Shown here piece by piece: positions 9,526 through 17,183 of a DNA stretch of 64,000 nucleotides (position 1 is its first letter; each line of letters begins with the position of its first letter). Source of the stretch: Duodenibacillus intestinigallinarum (lineage in GTDB: Bacteria; Pseudomonadota; Gammaproteobacteria; Burkholderiales; Burkholderiaceae_F); assembly GCA_019117105.1 (NCBI GenBank), contig DXAH01000050.1, forward strand, positions 82,419 through 146,418, given 5' to 3'. The translations under genes and the position numbers were made by a program. The notes under the pieces were generated by a model. That model was not told the DNA's origin. It did no database searches and worked only from the letters and a program-made list of their open reading frames with translations.

Positions 9526-10157
9526 AAATAGCCATTGTGGATTACGGCACCGGTAATCTGCGTAGCGTCGGTCAAGCGGTCAAGGCCGTGGCCGACGGTG
9601 CCGATGTGTTGGTTACGCAAAGCGCGGCCGAAATTGATGCGGCCGACCGCGTCATCTTTCCGGGACAGGGAGCGATGGGTGACTGCATGCGCTGTCTTGG
9701 AGAATCGGGATTGAAGGACGCCGTCTTGCGGGCTTTGGCTTCCAAACCCGTTTTGGCCGTCTGCATCGGCATGCAGATGCTCTTTGAGCGCAGCGATGAA
9801 AACGACTGCGCGGGTCTGGGTCTCATGGCAGGCAAAGTCATTCGCTTCCCGGAAGTTGCGCTGGTACGCGCCAACGGCGAACGACTGAAAGTGCCCCAGA
9901 TGGGGTGGAACACCGTCACGCAGCGCATGGCACATCCCTTGTGGAACGGCATTGCTGACAAGAGCTGGTTTTATTTCGTGCACAGCTATTTCGTGGCGCC
10001 TGAAGACGATGCGCTTGCGGCCGGTACCTCGAGCTACGGTCTGCCCTTTGTCTGCGCCGTTGCCAGAGACAATATTTTTGCAACCCAGTTTCACCCGGAA
10101 AAGAGCGCCGCAAGCGGTTTGAAGATCTTTTCCAATTTCGTGCACTGGAACATTTGA
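9522..10157 (+). CDS. hisH: Imidazole glycerol phosphate synthase, glutaminase subunit
   Basis: Class I glutamine amidotransferase that supplies ammonia to HisF. The N-terminus IAIVDYGTGNLRSVGQAV is typical, the nucleophile Cys sits in AVCIGMQMLF at about residue 84, and the His/Glu of the triad are in ATQFHPEKS near the C-terminus. The 211 residues are normal. The start codon overlaps the hisB stop. Its partner hisF is two genes downstream, with hisA between, the standard order. Confidence 0.95.
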   Translation: MKIAIVDYGTGNLRSVGQAVKAVADGADVLVTQSAAEIDAADRVIFPGQGAMGDCMRCLGESGLKDAVLRALASKPVLAVCIGMQMLFERSDENDCAGLGLMAGKVIRFPEVALVRANGERLKVPQMGWNTVTQRMAHPLWNGIADKSWFYFVHSYFVAPEDDALAAGTSSYGLPFVCAVARDNIFATQFHPEKSAASGLKIFSNFVHWNI

Positions 10158-10241
10158 ACATTCGTTTGCGCCTCGGAGAGGTCTTCGGGGTGATCTTCCG
10201 GCTTAAAGGAAAGCCTTTTTTCAAAACAATCGGGTTTCATC

Positions 10242-10979
10242 ATGCTTTTAATTCCTGCAATCGATCTGCAAAAGGGGCGTTGCGTGCGTCTGCGTCAGGG
10301 CGATTTGGAAAACAACATCACGGTTTACAACGAAGACGCGGTTGATCAGGCCTGTCAGTGGGCGGATTTGGGTGCCGAGCGCATCCATATCGTGGATTTG
10401 GACGGCGCCAAGACGGGTAAGCCCGTGAATGCGCCGCTCATTCGTGAAATGATCGAAGAAATCGGAGAGGACGCCGAAATTGAAGTGGGCGGCGGCATCC
10501 GCACGCTTGATCAGATCGAAGCGTATCTCGATGCGGGTGTGCGTTATGCCGTGATCGGCACGGCTGCCGTGAAGACGCCGGGTTTTCTGAAGGAAGCCTG
10601 CGCCGTCTTTACCGACAGCATCATCGTGGCTTTGGATGCCAAGGATGGTATTGTGGCCACTGACGGATGGGTGAAGAGTACCGGGCACGATGTCATAGAT
10701 CTGGCCAAGCGTTTTGAAGACTACGGTGTATCAGCATTTCTCTATACGGACATCACCCGCGACGGTATGCTCTCGGGTGTGAATGTGGAAGCGACCGCCG
10801 CGCTTGCCCGCGCTGTTTCCGTGCCTGTGATTGCTTCGGGCGGCATGCATACGCTCGAGGACGTGCGCGCGCTTTTGAAGGTCGAAGGCGATGGCGTCAT
10901 GGGAGCGGTGCTCGGCCGCAGTCTCTACGAGGGCACCATTGATTTTGCCGAAGCTCAAAAGCTCGTCGGCATCGAATGA
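10242..10979 (+). CDS. hisA: ProFAR isomerase (phosphoribosylformimino-AICAR-P isomerase)
   Basis: Amadori rearrangement of ProFAR to PRFAR; (beta/alpha)8 barrel with two half-barrel phosphate sites. The N-terminal LLIPAIDLQKGRCVRLRQGD carries the catalytic Asp; the second catalytic Asp is in YTDITRDGML. Phosphate-binding loops are at GGGIRT and ASGGM. The 245 residues are normal. An 84-bp spacer separates it from hisH. Confidence 0.95.
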   Translation: MLLIPAIDLQKGRCVRLRQGDLENNITVYNEDAVDQACQWADLGAERIHIVDLDGAKTGKPVNAPLIREMIEEIGEDAEIEVGGGIRTLDQIEAYLDAGVRYAVIGTAAVKTPGFLKEACAVFTDSIIVALDAKDGIVATDGWVKSTGHDVIDLAKRFEDYGVSAFLYTDITRDGMLSGVNVEATAALARAVSVPVIASGGMHTLEDVRALLKVEGDGVMGAVLGRSLYEGTIDFAEAQKLVGIE

Positions 10980-11004
10980 CTGAACTCATTAAAGGACGCG
11001 AACC

Positions 11005-11775
11005 ATGCTTGCCAAACGCATCATCCCGTGCTTGGACGTGACCGCAGGGCGCGTCGTCAAGGGCGTTAACTTTGTTTCGCTGCGCGATGCCGGCGACCCC
11101 GTGGAAATCGCCCGCCGCTACAACGAAGAAGGGGCCGATGAGTTGACCTTTCTCGACATTACGGCCTCCAGTGATCAGCGCGACATCATATTGTCAGTAA
11201 TCGAGGCCGTGGCCGGCCAGGTGTTCATTCCGCTTACGGTGGGCGGCGGCGTGCGCAAGGTCTCAGACATTCGCCGGCTATTGAATGCCGGCGCCGACAA
11301 AATTTCGATCAATACGGCAGGTGTCAACAATCCCGATCTGATCGGAGAGTCGGCCGTGCTGCACGGCTCTCAGTGCATTGTGGTGGCCATTGATGCCAGA
11401 CGACGCGACAAGGCCGATCCGAGCAAGGGGTGGGAGGTCTACACCCACGGCGGACGTACGGCAACGGGACTTGATGCCGTCGAATGGGCCAAGAAGGTCA
11501 CGGCGCTCGGCGCGGGAGAAATTCTGCTCACGAGCATGGACTGCGACGGCACCAAGCAGGGGTTTGATTTGGAACTCACCCGTACGGTGTCGGAGGCGGT
11601 TTCCGTTCCCGTAATCGCTTCGGGCGGCGTCGGCAATCTCGATCATCTGGTCGAGGGAGTCACGATCGGTAAGGCCGATGCTGTTTTGGCTGCTTCGATT
11701 TTTCACTTCGGAGAATATTCGGTGCGTCAAGCCAAGGAATACATGGCCGAAAAAGGCATCACGGTGCGGTTGTGA
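11005..11775 (+). CDS. hisF: Imidazole glycerol phosphate synthase, cyclase subunit
   Basis: Cyclase that joins PRFAR and HisH-derived ammonia to give IGP and AICAR. The N-terminus LAKRIIPCLDVTAGRVVKGV contains the catalytic Asp11-type residue, and LLTSMDCDGTKQGFD contains the second. Phosphate loops are GGGVR and ASGGVG. The 256 residues are normal. It overlaps hisI by 4 bp (GTGA). Confidence 0.95.
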   Translation: MLAKRIIPCLDVTAGRVVKGVNFVSLRDAGDPVEIARRYNEEGADELTFLDITASSDQRDIILSVIEAVAGQVFIPLTVGGGVRKVSDIRRLLNAGADKISINTAGVNNPDLIGESAVLHGSQCIVVAIDARRRDKADPSKGWEVYTHGGRTATGLDAVEWAKKVTALGAGEILLTSMDCDGTKQGFDLELTRTVSEAVSVPVIASGGVGNLDHLVEGVTIGKADAVLAASIFHFGEYSVRQAKEYMAEKGITVRL

Positions 11776-12164
11776 CAAAGGATTGGATCGACGAGGTGAA
11801 GTTCAACGCAGACGGGCTTGTTCCCGTGGTGGCGCAGGACTTTCAAAGCGGGCGCGTACTGATGCTTGCCTGGGCCAACGCCGAGGCGTTGCGGGAAGCA
11901 TGCTCGACCGGTCGCGGCGTGTACTTCTCACGCTCGCGCGGCAAACTTTGGCGTAAGGGCGAAGAGTCGGGAAACGTGCAGAAGCTGCACGAAATTCGGC
12001 TTGACTGTGACGGCGACAGCGTGCTCTACGTTGTCACTCAAGTGGGAGGTATGGCTTGCCACACCGGACGAGAGAGCTGCTTTTACCGCAGGCTTGAAAA
12101 CGACGAATGGCACACCACCGACCCGGTCATTGTTTCGCCGGATCGGCTCTATGCCAAGCACTAA
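11772..12164 (+). CDS. hisI: Phosphoribosyl-AMP cyclohydrolase
   Basis: Third step of histidine synthesis: opens the adenine ring of PR-AMP; zinc and magnesium enzyme. GTG start within the hisF stop. The 130 residues contain the expected segments MLAWANAEAL, SRSRGKLWRKGEESGN, DCDGDSVLY and ACHTGRESCFYR, with the zinc cysteines in the last. It is the monofunctional form with no fused HisE pyrophosphohydrolase domain, and no separate hisE follows; a terminator comes directly after. This is the last gene of the operon. Confidence 0.95.
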   Translation: MTKDWIDEVKFNADGLVPVVAQDFQSGRVLMLAWANAEALREACSTGRGVYFSRSRGKLWRKGEESGNVQKLHEIRLDCDGDSVLYVVTQVGGMACHTGRESCFYRRLENDEWHTTDPVIVSPDRLYAKH

Positions 12165-12178
12165 AGACAATGTGTCGG

Positions 12179-12199
12179 GCCGCCTTCGGGCGGCTTTTT
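12179..12199 (+). terminator. Rho-independent terminator of the his operon
   Basis: Perfect 6-bp GC stem GCCGCC/GGCGGC closed by a TTCG tetraloop and followed by five T, 15 bp after hisI. No T-tract on the other strand, so it acts on the plus strand. Confidence 0.9.
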
Positions 12200-12200
12200 G

Positions 12201-12545
12201 TCAGGGTACCTTAAAGCCGAAAGTGTGGCACTGGTCGCAGAAGTTGACCGGCTCTTCGTGCATGTAGTGACAATTGACGCAGTCGAGCTGATCCTGATAG
12301 TGCGGCGAGACGTGCGGATTGGTCGGCTTGATGTTTTTGGTCTTTTCAACCAAGGCTTTGATGTCGTGGCAGGTCTTGCAGTTGTCGATGGTCGGCAGCT
12401 GCGGGTTGGCCTTATCGGGACCGTGGCAGATCTCACATTTCACGCCTTTGGCAACGTGCCGTTCGGCTCCGGTGGCCGCGTAGCTGCTCGTAGTGACGGC
12501 GCACAGCAAAACTGCGCTCAGAGCGACGAGTTTGGCAAAACGCAT
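12201..12545 (-). CDS. Periplasmic tetraheme cytochrome c
   Basis: Small exported electron carrier of 114 residues. I chose the ATG at 12545, which gives a classical signal peptide (MRFAKLVALSAVLL...SYA, cut near residue 23); the frame continues upstream but without sense. Four CxxCH heme sites are at 37-41 (CEICH), 56-60 (CKTCH), 89-93 (CVNCH) and 103-107 (CDQCH), as in small tetraheme cytochromes and the cytochrome domain of flavocytochrome c fumarate reductases. It lies 131 bp behind the exported flavoprotein gene on the same strand, so the natural reading is that it feeds electrons from a quinol dehydrogenase to that flavoprotein. Confidence 0.9.
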   Translation of the reverse strand: MRFAKLVALSAVLLCAVTTSSYAATGAERHVAKGVKCEICHGPDKANPQLPTIDNCKTCHDIKALVEKTKNIKPTNPHVSPHYQDQLDCVNCHYMHEEPVNFCDQCHTFGFKVP

Positions 12546-12580
12546 AAACAATGCCTTTGTGGAGGAAATCAGAACAAAAC

Positions 12581-12614
12581 GCGGCGAAACGGTTTGTGTA
12601 AATCGTTTCGCCGC
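12581..12614 (-). terminator. Intergenic hairpin between flavoprotein and cytochrome genes
   Basis: Perfect 11-bp inverted repeat GCGGCGAAACG/CGTTTCGCCGC with a 12-base loop. On the minus strand it is followed by GTTTTGTTC, so it could be a leaky terminator or an mRNA-stabilising element that sets the flavoprotein:cytochrome ratio. Confidence 0.55.
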
Positions 12615-12676
12615 AATCAATCGGAAGTCACCTTGCGCTGCGGCGCGAGGCCGTCAGCGCAACGGTTCATTCAGAT

Positions 12677-14194
12677 CTAGGCCTTAGCGGCTTCCTGGCC
12701 GGCGATACGACCGTTGACCAGGCAGTCAAGGATGGCGCAGGAACCCAGACGGACGGCACCGTGCACGCCGGAGGTTGCTTCGCCGGCGGCGAACAACCCC
12801 GGAACCGGCTTGCTCGTGGAGATGTCCATCACGCGGCACTGCATATCGGTCACCAGACCGCCCATGCAGTGGTGAACCTTCGGGCTCATTTCGGCAGCGT
12901 ACCAAGGACCGTCAACCAGCGGAACCTGTTCGGGGTTCATGATGCGGTTGAATTCCGGATCCTTGCGATCCTTCACAGCCTTGTTGAAGGTTTCGACCGT
13001 CTTGGCGAGCACATCAGCCGGCATCTTATAGTCGGCGGCAATGTCGGCCAAGGTCTTGTACTGCTTCACAACACCGGATTCGAGCAACTTCTTGAGCATG
13101 CCCGGACGAGCCACGTTGTAGGACTTCAGGTTGGCTTCCGTGCAGATGGCCACGGCGCGCAGACCCTTGTTCTGTTCAACCATGATGGCGTCGGCACGAA
13201 CCTTGCGGTTGGCGAGTTCGTCGACGAAGCGCTTGCCGGCCGTGTTGACCCACAGACCGAATTCGGCAGCGCCAGACTGGGAGAACGTCCAGCCCAGACC
13301 CATGCCCTTTTCCTTCGGGCTGTTCCACGGCGTGCACTGGATCCAGTCGTTCTGAACCTGTGCGCAACCGATGCGGCTCGTTTCACGCCACAGTTCGGCC
13401 GTTGCGCCGGGCTGGTTGGTGGAGTCGAGCTTGGCGACAAGCTTCGGGTCCTGCATCATGCGGTAGTCAACGTCACGCGAGAAGCCGCCGTAGCAGAGCA
13501 CCAAGCCCTTCTTAACGCCAATGGTCTTGACCTTGCCGGAATCGGCCTTCGGGAAGCGATAGCCTTCACGAATCTGAACGCCGACCACACGGCCGCTGTC
13601 GTCACGGAAAATGCGTTCGACGTAGCAGCGCAGACGCACCGGAACGCCCATCTTCTTCAGTTTCTCGAGTTCCTTGGTAACGATGCCGGAACCCGAACCG
13701 TTCTTCGTGAAGACGTAACGCGGAACGCTGTGACCGCCTTCCTGGCCGATGGCTTCGAGGTTGTATTCAACGCCGAGCTCCTTGACCGTCCATTCGTAGT
13801 TCGACAGAGCGCTCTTGGCAACGAGCTTCACCTTTTCAGGCTGGTTCATGTACAGACCGGCGGCAAGCATGTCGGAAGCGAGCAGTTCGGGCGAGTCCTT
13901 GATGCCGTGCTTGAGCTGCTGCGGGCATCCGGTAGCCGTCAGAATGCCGCCGTTGATGATGGAGTTGCCGCCTGCGGTAGGCATCTTTTCGAGAACGACC
14001 GTGTCGGCGCCTGCCTTCTTGGCTTCGATAGCGGCAGCCAGACCGGCAAAACCGGAACCGATCACAACGACGTCATGGGTTTCGTCCCACTTCGCAGGAA
14101 CTTTCGTGGAAGCCTGAGCGGCCGTTCCGAACAGTGCGGTAACGCCTGCAGCCACGGAACCTTTGATCAGGGAACGGCGATTAAGATCCAACAT
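12677..14194 (-). CDS. Tat-exported FAD-dependent reductase, fumarate/urocanate reductase family
   Basis: Periplasmic flavoprotein of 505 residues that reduces an unsaturated organic acid as terminal electron acceptor. The start at 14194 has GGAG upstream and gives a twin-arginine signal (NRRSLIKG, residues 5-12). The FAD dinucleotide fold GSGFAG is at 46-51. Active-site landmarks of the flavocytochrome c family are visible: GKRFVDELANR (arginine proton donor), VHHCMGGL and GEATSGVHGAVRLGSCA. The heme domain is not fused but encoded by the next gene. The substrate cannot be told from sequence; fumarate, urocanate, methacrylate-like and cinnamate-like acids are all used within this family. Confidence 0.87.
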   Translation of the reverse strand: MLDLNRRSLIKGSVAAGVTALFGTAAQASTKVPAKWDETHDVVVIGSGFAGLAAAIEAKKAGADTVVLEKMPTAGGNSIINGGILTATGCPQQLKHGIKDSPELLASDMLAAGLYMNQPEKVKLVAKSALSNYEWTVKELGVEYNLEAIGQEGGHSVPRYVFTKNGSGSGIVTKELEKLKKMGVPVRLRCYVERIFRDDSGRVVGVQIREGYRFPKADSGKVKTIGVKKGLVLCYGGFSRDVDYRMMQDPKLVAKLDSTNQPGATAELWRETSRIGCAQVQNDWIQCTPWNSPKEKGMGLGWTFSQSGAAEFGLWVNTAGKRFVDELANRKVRADAIMVEQNKGLRAVAICTEANLKSYNVARPGMLKKLLESGVVKQYKTLADIAADYKMPADVLAKTVETFNKAVKDRKDPEFNRIMNPEQVPLVDGPWYAAEMSPKVHHCMGGLVTDMQCRVMDISTSKPVPGLFAAGEATSGVHGAVRLGSCAILDCLVNGRIAGQEAAKA

Positions 14195-14715
14195 TTTTAT
14201 TTTTCTCCTCTCTCTGTCAGGCTGAACGACGTCAAGCAACTTCGTCTCGGAGTTTTGATGGCGCACAACCGGACCTTATGTATCAGAAGCGGCGAAATGT
14301 CGTTTCTACGTTTACGATGATACGCTCAATGGCGTAGTTCGGCTCAGTCGAATTGATTAAACGGGGGAAATTTAAACACTTTTTGATGGAGTTTAAATTT
14401 TTAGAGAAACATAGCGACGAGCGGTAACATCTAAGTCGTTGAAAATAAATAAAAATTCTGTGTTTTAGGCTTTTCTTGAAGATGTTTGAATGTTGCGAAA
14501 TAGCAACATTAAACCGTTTAAATGATAGTCTAAAAATCTTTTTCTGAAGAAGAAAAAATACTTTTAGTAAATACGGGTTTTGTCTCTTGCTAAAGACAAG
14601 AAAAAGTGCGCTCGTGGAAAACGAAGGCGACACTGTGGCTAAAACGCGTAATTCCAATTGGGATTTGATCCAATATAAAAGGCGCGGACGCGCAGCCATA
14701 TAGCACTGTAGGAAA
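14195..14715. other. AT-rich intergenic region
   Basis: Spacer between the flavoprotein gene (minus) and hsp20 (plus), clearly richer in A and T than its surroundings, especially 14330-14600. It must hold the flavoprotein promoter and the hsp20 promoter. It contains the palindrome at 14489-14510. A 175-codon open frame on the minus strand (14283-14810) has no start context, no recognisable domain and low-complexity composition, so I do not call it a gene. Confidence 0.6.
14489..14510. promoter_or_regulatory. Palindromic operator-like site
   Basis: Perfect inverted repeat AATGTTGC-N6-GCAACATT about 295 bp upstream of the flavoprotein start and about 325 bp upstream of hsp20. The symmetric half-sites separated by six bases look like a dimeric regulator site; the regulator is unknown. 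Confidence 0.5.
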
Positions 14716-14827
14716 GGACGAGGGTTTCCGAAAAGGTCCTCGTCCGGTTTGACATAGCGATTTAATGCGAACGAAGCGTCCGGCCGCATGAAGATGGTGT
14801 GCGGCGGCACTCCGCTCAGAAGGAGTG
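14716..14827 (+). promoter_or_regulatory. Structured hsp20 leader, candidate RNA thermometer
   Basis: Three consecutive perfect hairpins precede the hsp20 start: an 8-bp stem GGACGAGG/CCTCGTCC (14716-14745), a 6-bp stem GCCGCA/TGCGGC (14783-14805) and a 6-bp stem CACTCC/GGAGTG (14808-14827). The last one pairs the Shine-Dalgarno bases GGAG, so the ribosome-binding site is closed at low temperature. The layout resembles ROSE-type thermometers of small heat-shock genes, although the exact ROSE consensus U(U/C)GCU is not matched. Confidence 0.5.
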
Positions 14828-14833
14828 AAGATC

Positions 14834-15277
14834 ATGTCTGCAATGCTTCCGCGTTTGTTTGATGACAGTGTTTTTGATGTATTTGATCCGTTTGCCGATT
14901 TCGGTCGCGGCCACAACCGCGTGTTCGGCAAGCACGCCTCGCATCTGATGAAGACCGACATTCGCGAGACGGATTCGTCCTACAAGTTCAGCATCGATTT
15001 GCCGGGCTTCAAGAAGGAAGACGTTTCAGCCGAGTTGAAGGACGGCTACCTGACGGTGACGGCGGTCAAGAGCCATCAGGACGAAGAAAAGAACGAGGAG
15101 GGTAAACTGATTCGCCAGGAACGCTACAGCGGCAGCTGCAGCCGCACGTTTTACGTGGGCGAAAGCGTGGATGAGAAAGACTGCAAGGCTGGCTTTGAAG
15201 ACGGCATTCTGACGATCGAAGTGCCCAAGCAGCCCGAGCATCAGGAACCTGCCAAGCGCCTGATCACGATCGCCTGA
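14834..15277 (+). CDS. Small heat-shock protein, Hsp20/alpha-crystallin family
   Basis: ATP-independent holdase chaperone of 147 residues, cytosolic. The alpha-crystallin domain covers about 36-140, with KFSIDLPGFKKEDV, the beta-strand region YLTVTAVK and the typical C-terminal strand FEDGILTIEVPK. The C-terminal tail ends in a KRLITIA segment; its I-x-I matches the oligomerisation motif. The ATG at 14834 is 6-9 bases from AAGGAG; an in-frame GTG at 14825 lies inside that site and is unlikely. Expected to be heat-induced, possibly through its leader. A terminator follows. Confidence 0.92.
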   Translation: MSAMLPRLFDDSVFDVFDPFADFGRGHNRVFGKHASHLMKTDIRETDSSYKFSIDLPGFKKEDVSAELKDGYLTVTAVKSHQDEEKNEEGKLIRQERYSGSCSRTFYVGESVDEKDCKAGFEDGILTIEVPKQPEHQEPAKRLITIA

Positions 15278-15302
15278 TCGGCAAGCGTTTTGCAAATGAA
15301 AA

Positions 15303-15337
15303 CCCCGACGGGACGAAGCCTCGCCGGGGCTTTTTTT
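15303..15337 (+). terminator. Terminator after hsp20
   Basis: Stem CCCCG/CGGGG extended past one mismatch, followed by seven T; 26 bp after the hsp20 stop. Confidence 0.8.
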
Positions 15338-15353
15338 GAGGGCGCGGGGAAAT

Positions 15354-16076
15354 TCAGATGCGCACGAAGACGAGATCCCATACGCCGTGGCCGAGTCGTT
15401 CGCCTCGGGCCTGGAACTTGGTGCAGGGACGCTCGCACAAGGGATTGGCCATCACCGGAGAGAAGCCTTCCGGATGAAGGTTTTTCAGAAGCGGTTCGGA
15501 CGAGAGCACTTCGAGCATTTGTTCGGCGTAGTTTTCCCAGTCGGTGGCGCAGTGGATATAGGCGCCGGGCTGCAGGCGGGAGGCGAGCAGCGAAACGATT
15601 TCCGGACGGATCAGACGGCGCTTGTGGTGGCGAGCCTTGCGCCAGGGATCGGGGAAGTAGACATGGATGCCCGAGAGTGAATCGGGTGCGAGCATGTCAC
15701 GGACCACTTCCACGGCATCATGACGCGCGATGCGGATGTTCTCAAGGCCCATTTCATCGATACGCTTGCTGAGCGCGCCGACGCCGGCGACGAACACTTC
15801 GCAGCCCAGGAAATTGACTTCCGGATGAGCCTGCGCGATGGCGGCCGTCGTTTCGCCCATGCCGCAGCCGATTTCAAGAACCAACGGCGCTTTGCGGCCG
15901 AAGGCGGCCTCGTCGTCAAAGGGGTTGGCCTCGTACTTGACTTCGTATTTCGGGAAGATTTCCTCGAAAGCGCGCTCCTGAGCGACGGAAATGTGGCCGC
16001 GGCGCAGCACGAAACTACGGATATGACGGTTCTTGAGCTCCTCGAGCTCTTCAGGTGTGAGTTCTTTGCCGGACAT
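15354..16076 (-). CDS. trmB: tRNA (guanine-N7-)-methyltransferase
   Basis: Methylates G46 of tRNA with S-adenosylmethionine. The SAM site LEIGCGMGETTAAIA and the diagnostic VYFPDPWRKARHHKRRL are both present, as is the C-terminal ATDWENYAEQML. I start at the ATG at 16076 (MSGKELTPEELEELK), giving 240 residues; an upstream TTG would add ten residues. Neither start has a good ribosome-binding site. It lies downstream of tRNA-Gly on the same strand. Confidence 0.93.
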   Translation of the reverse strand: MSGKELTPEELEELKNRHIRSFVLRRGHISVAQERAFEEIFPKYEVKYEANPFDDEAAFGRKAPLVLEIGCGMGETTAAIAQAHPEVNFLGCEVFVAGVGALSKRIDEMGLENIRIARHDAVEVVRDMLAPDSLSGIHVYFPDPWRKARHHKRRLIRPEIVSLLASRLQPGAYIHCATDWENYAEQMLEVLSSEPLLKNLHPEGFSPVMANPLCERPCTKFQARGERLGHGVWDLVFVRI

Positions 16077-16105
16077 GCTGAAAAAAGGAGGACAGTAGAT
16101 AGCCA

Positions 16106-16135
16106 AAACGGACCGTTGTCAAAAGCGGTCCGTTT
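16106..16135 (-). terminator. Terminator after tRNA-Gly
   Basis: Perfect 10-bp stem AAACGGACCG/CGGTCCGTTT with a 10-base loop; on the minus strand the stem runs into four T. It lies just behind the tRNA and 30 bp before trmB. Confidence 0.7.
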
Positions 16136-16145
16136 CGTCGAATCT

Positions 16146-16219
16146 TGGAGCGGGCGAAGGGAATCGAACCCTCGTATAAAGCTTGGGAAGCTTTCGTTCT
16201 GCCATTGAACTACGCCCGC
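16146..16219 (-). tRNA. tRNA-Gly (anticodon CCC)
   Basis: The minus strand folds into a full cloverleaf of 74 bases with encoded CCA. Acceptor stem GCGGGCG/CGCCCGC, anticodon stem AAAGC/GCTTT around the loop TTCCCAA, and T-arm with TTCGATT. The anticodon CCC reads GGG. Confidence 0.96.
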
Positions 16220-16293
16220 ATGAGTCGCTAATTATGCCCAAAACTCACAAGGAAACCAAGAGCTTGGAAGAATTTCAGCGCCTCTCGGAGTGC

Positions 16294-17055
16294 TTAAACG
16301 TAGAACTCGTTGGGCTTGTGTCCGCCCAACAGCGGCGACAGGCGGGCCGTAATAAAGGCTTTGGCGGCAGCGGGCTGCGCTTTGGCCCCTGAGGCGCAGC
16401 TTGCGGCGCAACGCATGCAGTTGATGCACAAGTTAATGTCCGTCTTGGAGGGATCCTGCGCGTCAATCGCCCCCGTCGGGCAGGCGGCGACGCACACGCC
16501 GCATTTGCGGCACATGGCCGTGTCGGTTTCGGGGACGAAAGCAGCTTTATAGGCGGGGCGATAGGGCCGGTTGCCGGGAACGATCACGGGCGTGGTTTCG
16601 CCCTTGGCATATTTTTCGCAGACGCGGCGGCCGAAGTCTTTGATTTCGGCGAAATCGTTCGCATCGGGGCGGCCGCGTTCGAGATCTGGTACAAAAACGT
16701 GTGCGGCAATCGTTGCAGCGCTTGCCAGAACCGTGGCGCCCGCTTTTTCGCACAGATCGTTGAGTTCCAGAAGCGCATCTTCGTAAGCACGTCCGCCGTA
16801 CACCGCAAAGGTGACGACCTTGACGCCTTCTAGACGAGCGCGCGCGAGCTTGTCGGCCATCGGCGTCGGAATGCGACCGGCATAAACGGGGGCTGCCACG
16901 ACGGCAACGGAACCGGCAGGAATTTCCGGGACTTCGGTTTCGCGATCGGTAAGGTTCACCTCAATGGCGGCGTTTTGCGAGATGGCGCGGCAGAAGGCGT
17001 ACGTCGTGTCATAAGTGCTCGAGCACGGCGAAAAATAGAGATGGTAGACAGGCAT
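16294..17055 (-). CDS. Flavodoxin-ferredoxin fusion protein (EFR1 type)
   Basis: Cytosolic electron-transfer protein of 253 residues. The N-terminal half is a flavodoxin-like domain (start VYHLYFSPCSSTYDTTYAF; AAPVYAGRIPTPMA and TFAVYGGRAYEDAL are flavin-loop-like). The C-terminal third holds two 4Fe-4S motifs, CRKCGVCVAACP and CINCMRCAASC. Such fusions are common in anaerobes and are thought to act in electron transfer; the partner is unknown. The ATG at 17055 fits the fold start; a longer frame to 17121 adds nothing recognisable. It stands alone, with tRNA-Gly downstream and metI upstream. Confidence 0.82.
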   Translation of the reverse strand: MPVYHLYFSPCSSTYDTTYAFCRAISQNAAIEVNLTDRETEVPEIPAGSVAVVAAPVYAGRIPTPMADKLARARLEGVKVVTFAVYGGRAYEDALLELNDLCEKAGATVLASAATIAAHVFVPDLERGRPDANDFAEIKDFGRRVCEKYAKGETTPVIVPGNRPYRPAYKAAFVPETDTAMCRKCGVCVAACPTGAIDAQDPSKTDINLCINCMRCAASCASGAKAQPAAAKAFITARLSPLLGGHKPNEFYV

Positions 17056-17140
17056 GGTGATATCAGGCTTTTGCAACAAGGGAGCGGGCGCGTGGCAAGG
17101 AAAGTCGAGCGCCGACAGCAATAAGGATATTCCAAAGCAA

Positions 17141-17164
17141 AACGCCGCGCGAGTGCGCGGCGTT
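17141..17164 (-). terminator. Terminator after metI
   Basis: Perfect 10-bp GC-rich stem AACGCCGCGC/GCGCGGCGTT with a four-base loop, followed on the minus strand by TTGCTTT; 20 bp behind the metI stop. Confidence 0.88.
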
Positions 17165-17183
17165 ATCTTCAGGGTGAAATATC

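Noticed and set aside
12761..14320. Open frame of about 500 codons antisense to the flavoprotein gene
   Set aside because: It mirrors codon bias of the real gene; the flavoprotein has clear family motifs and a Tat signal, and the antisense product is low in recognisable features.
14640..14715. Possible sigma-32 or sigma-54 promoter for hsp20
   Set aside because: TTGATC and CATATAG-like elements are present but the spacing (about 24 bp) does not fit sigma-32, and no GG-N10-GC sigma-54 site is seen.
14283..14810. 175-codon minus-strand frame in the AT-rich spacer
   Set aside because: No ribosome-binding site, no family, and it runs through the structured hsp20 leader.
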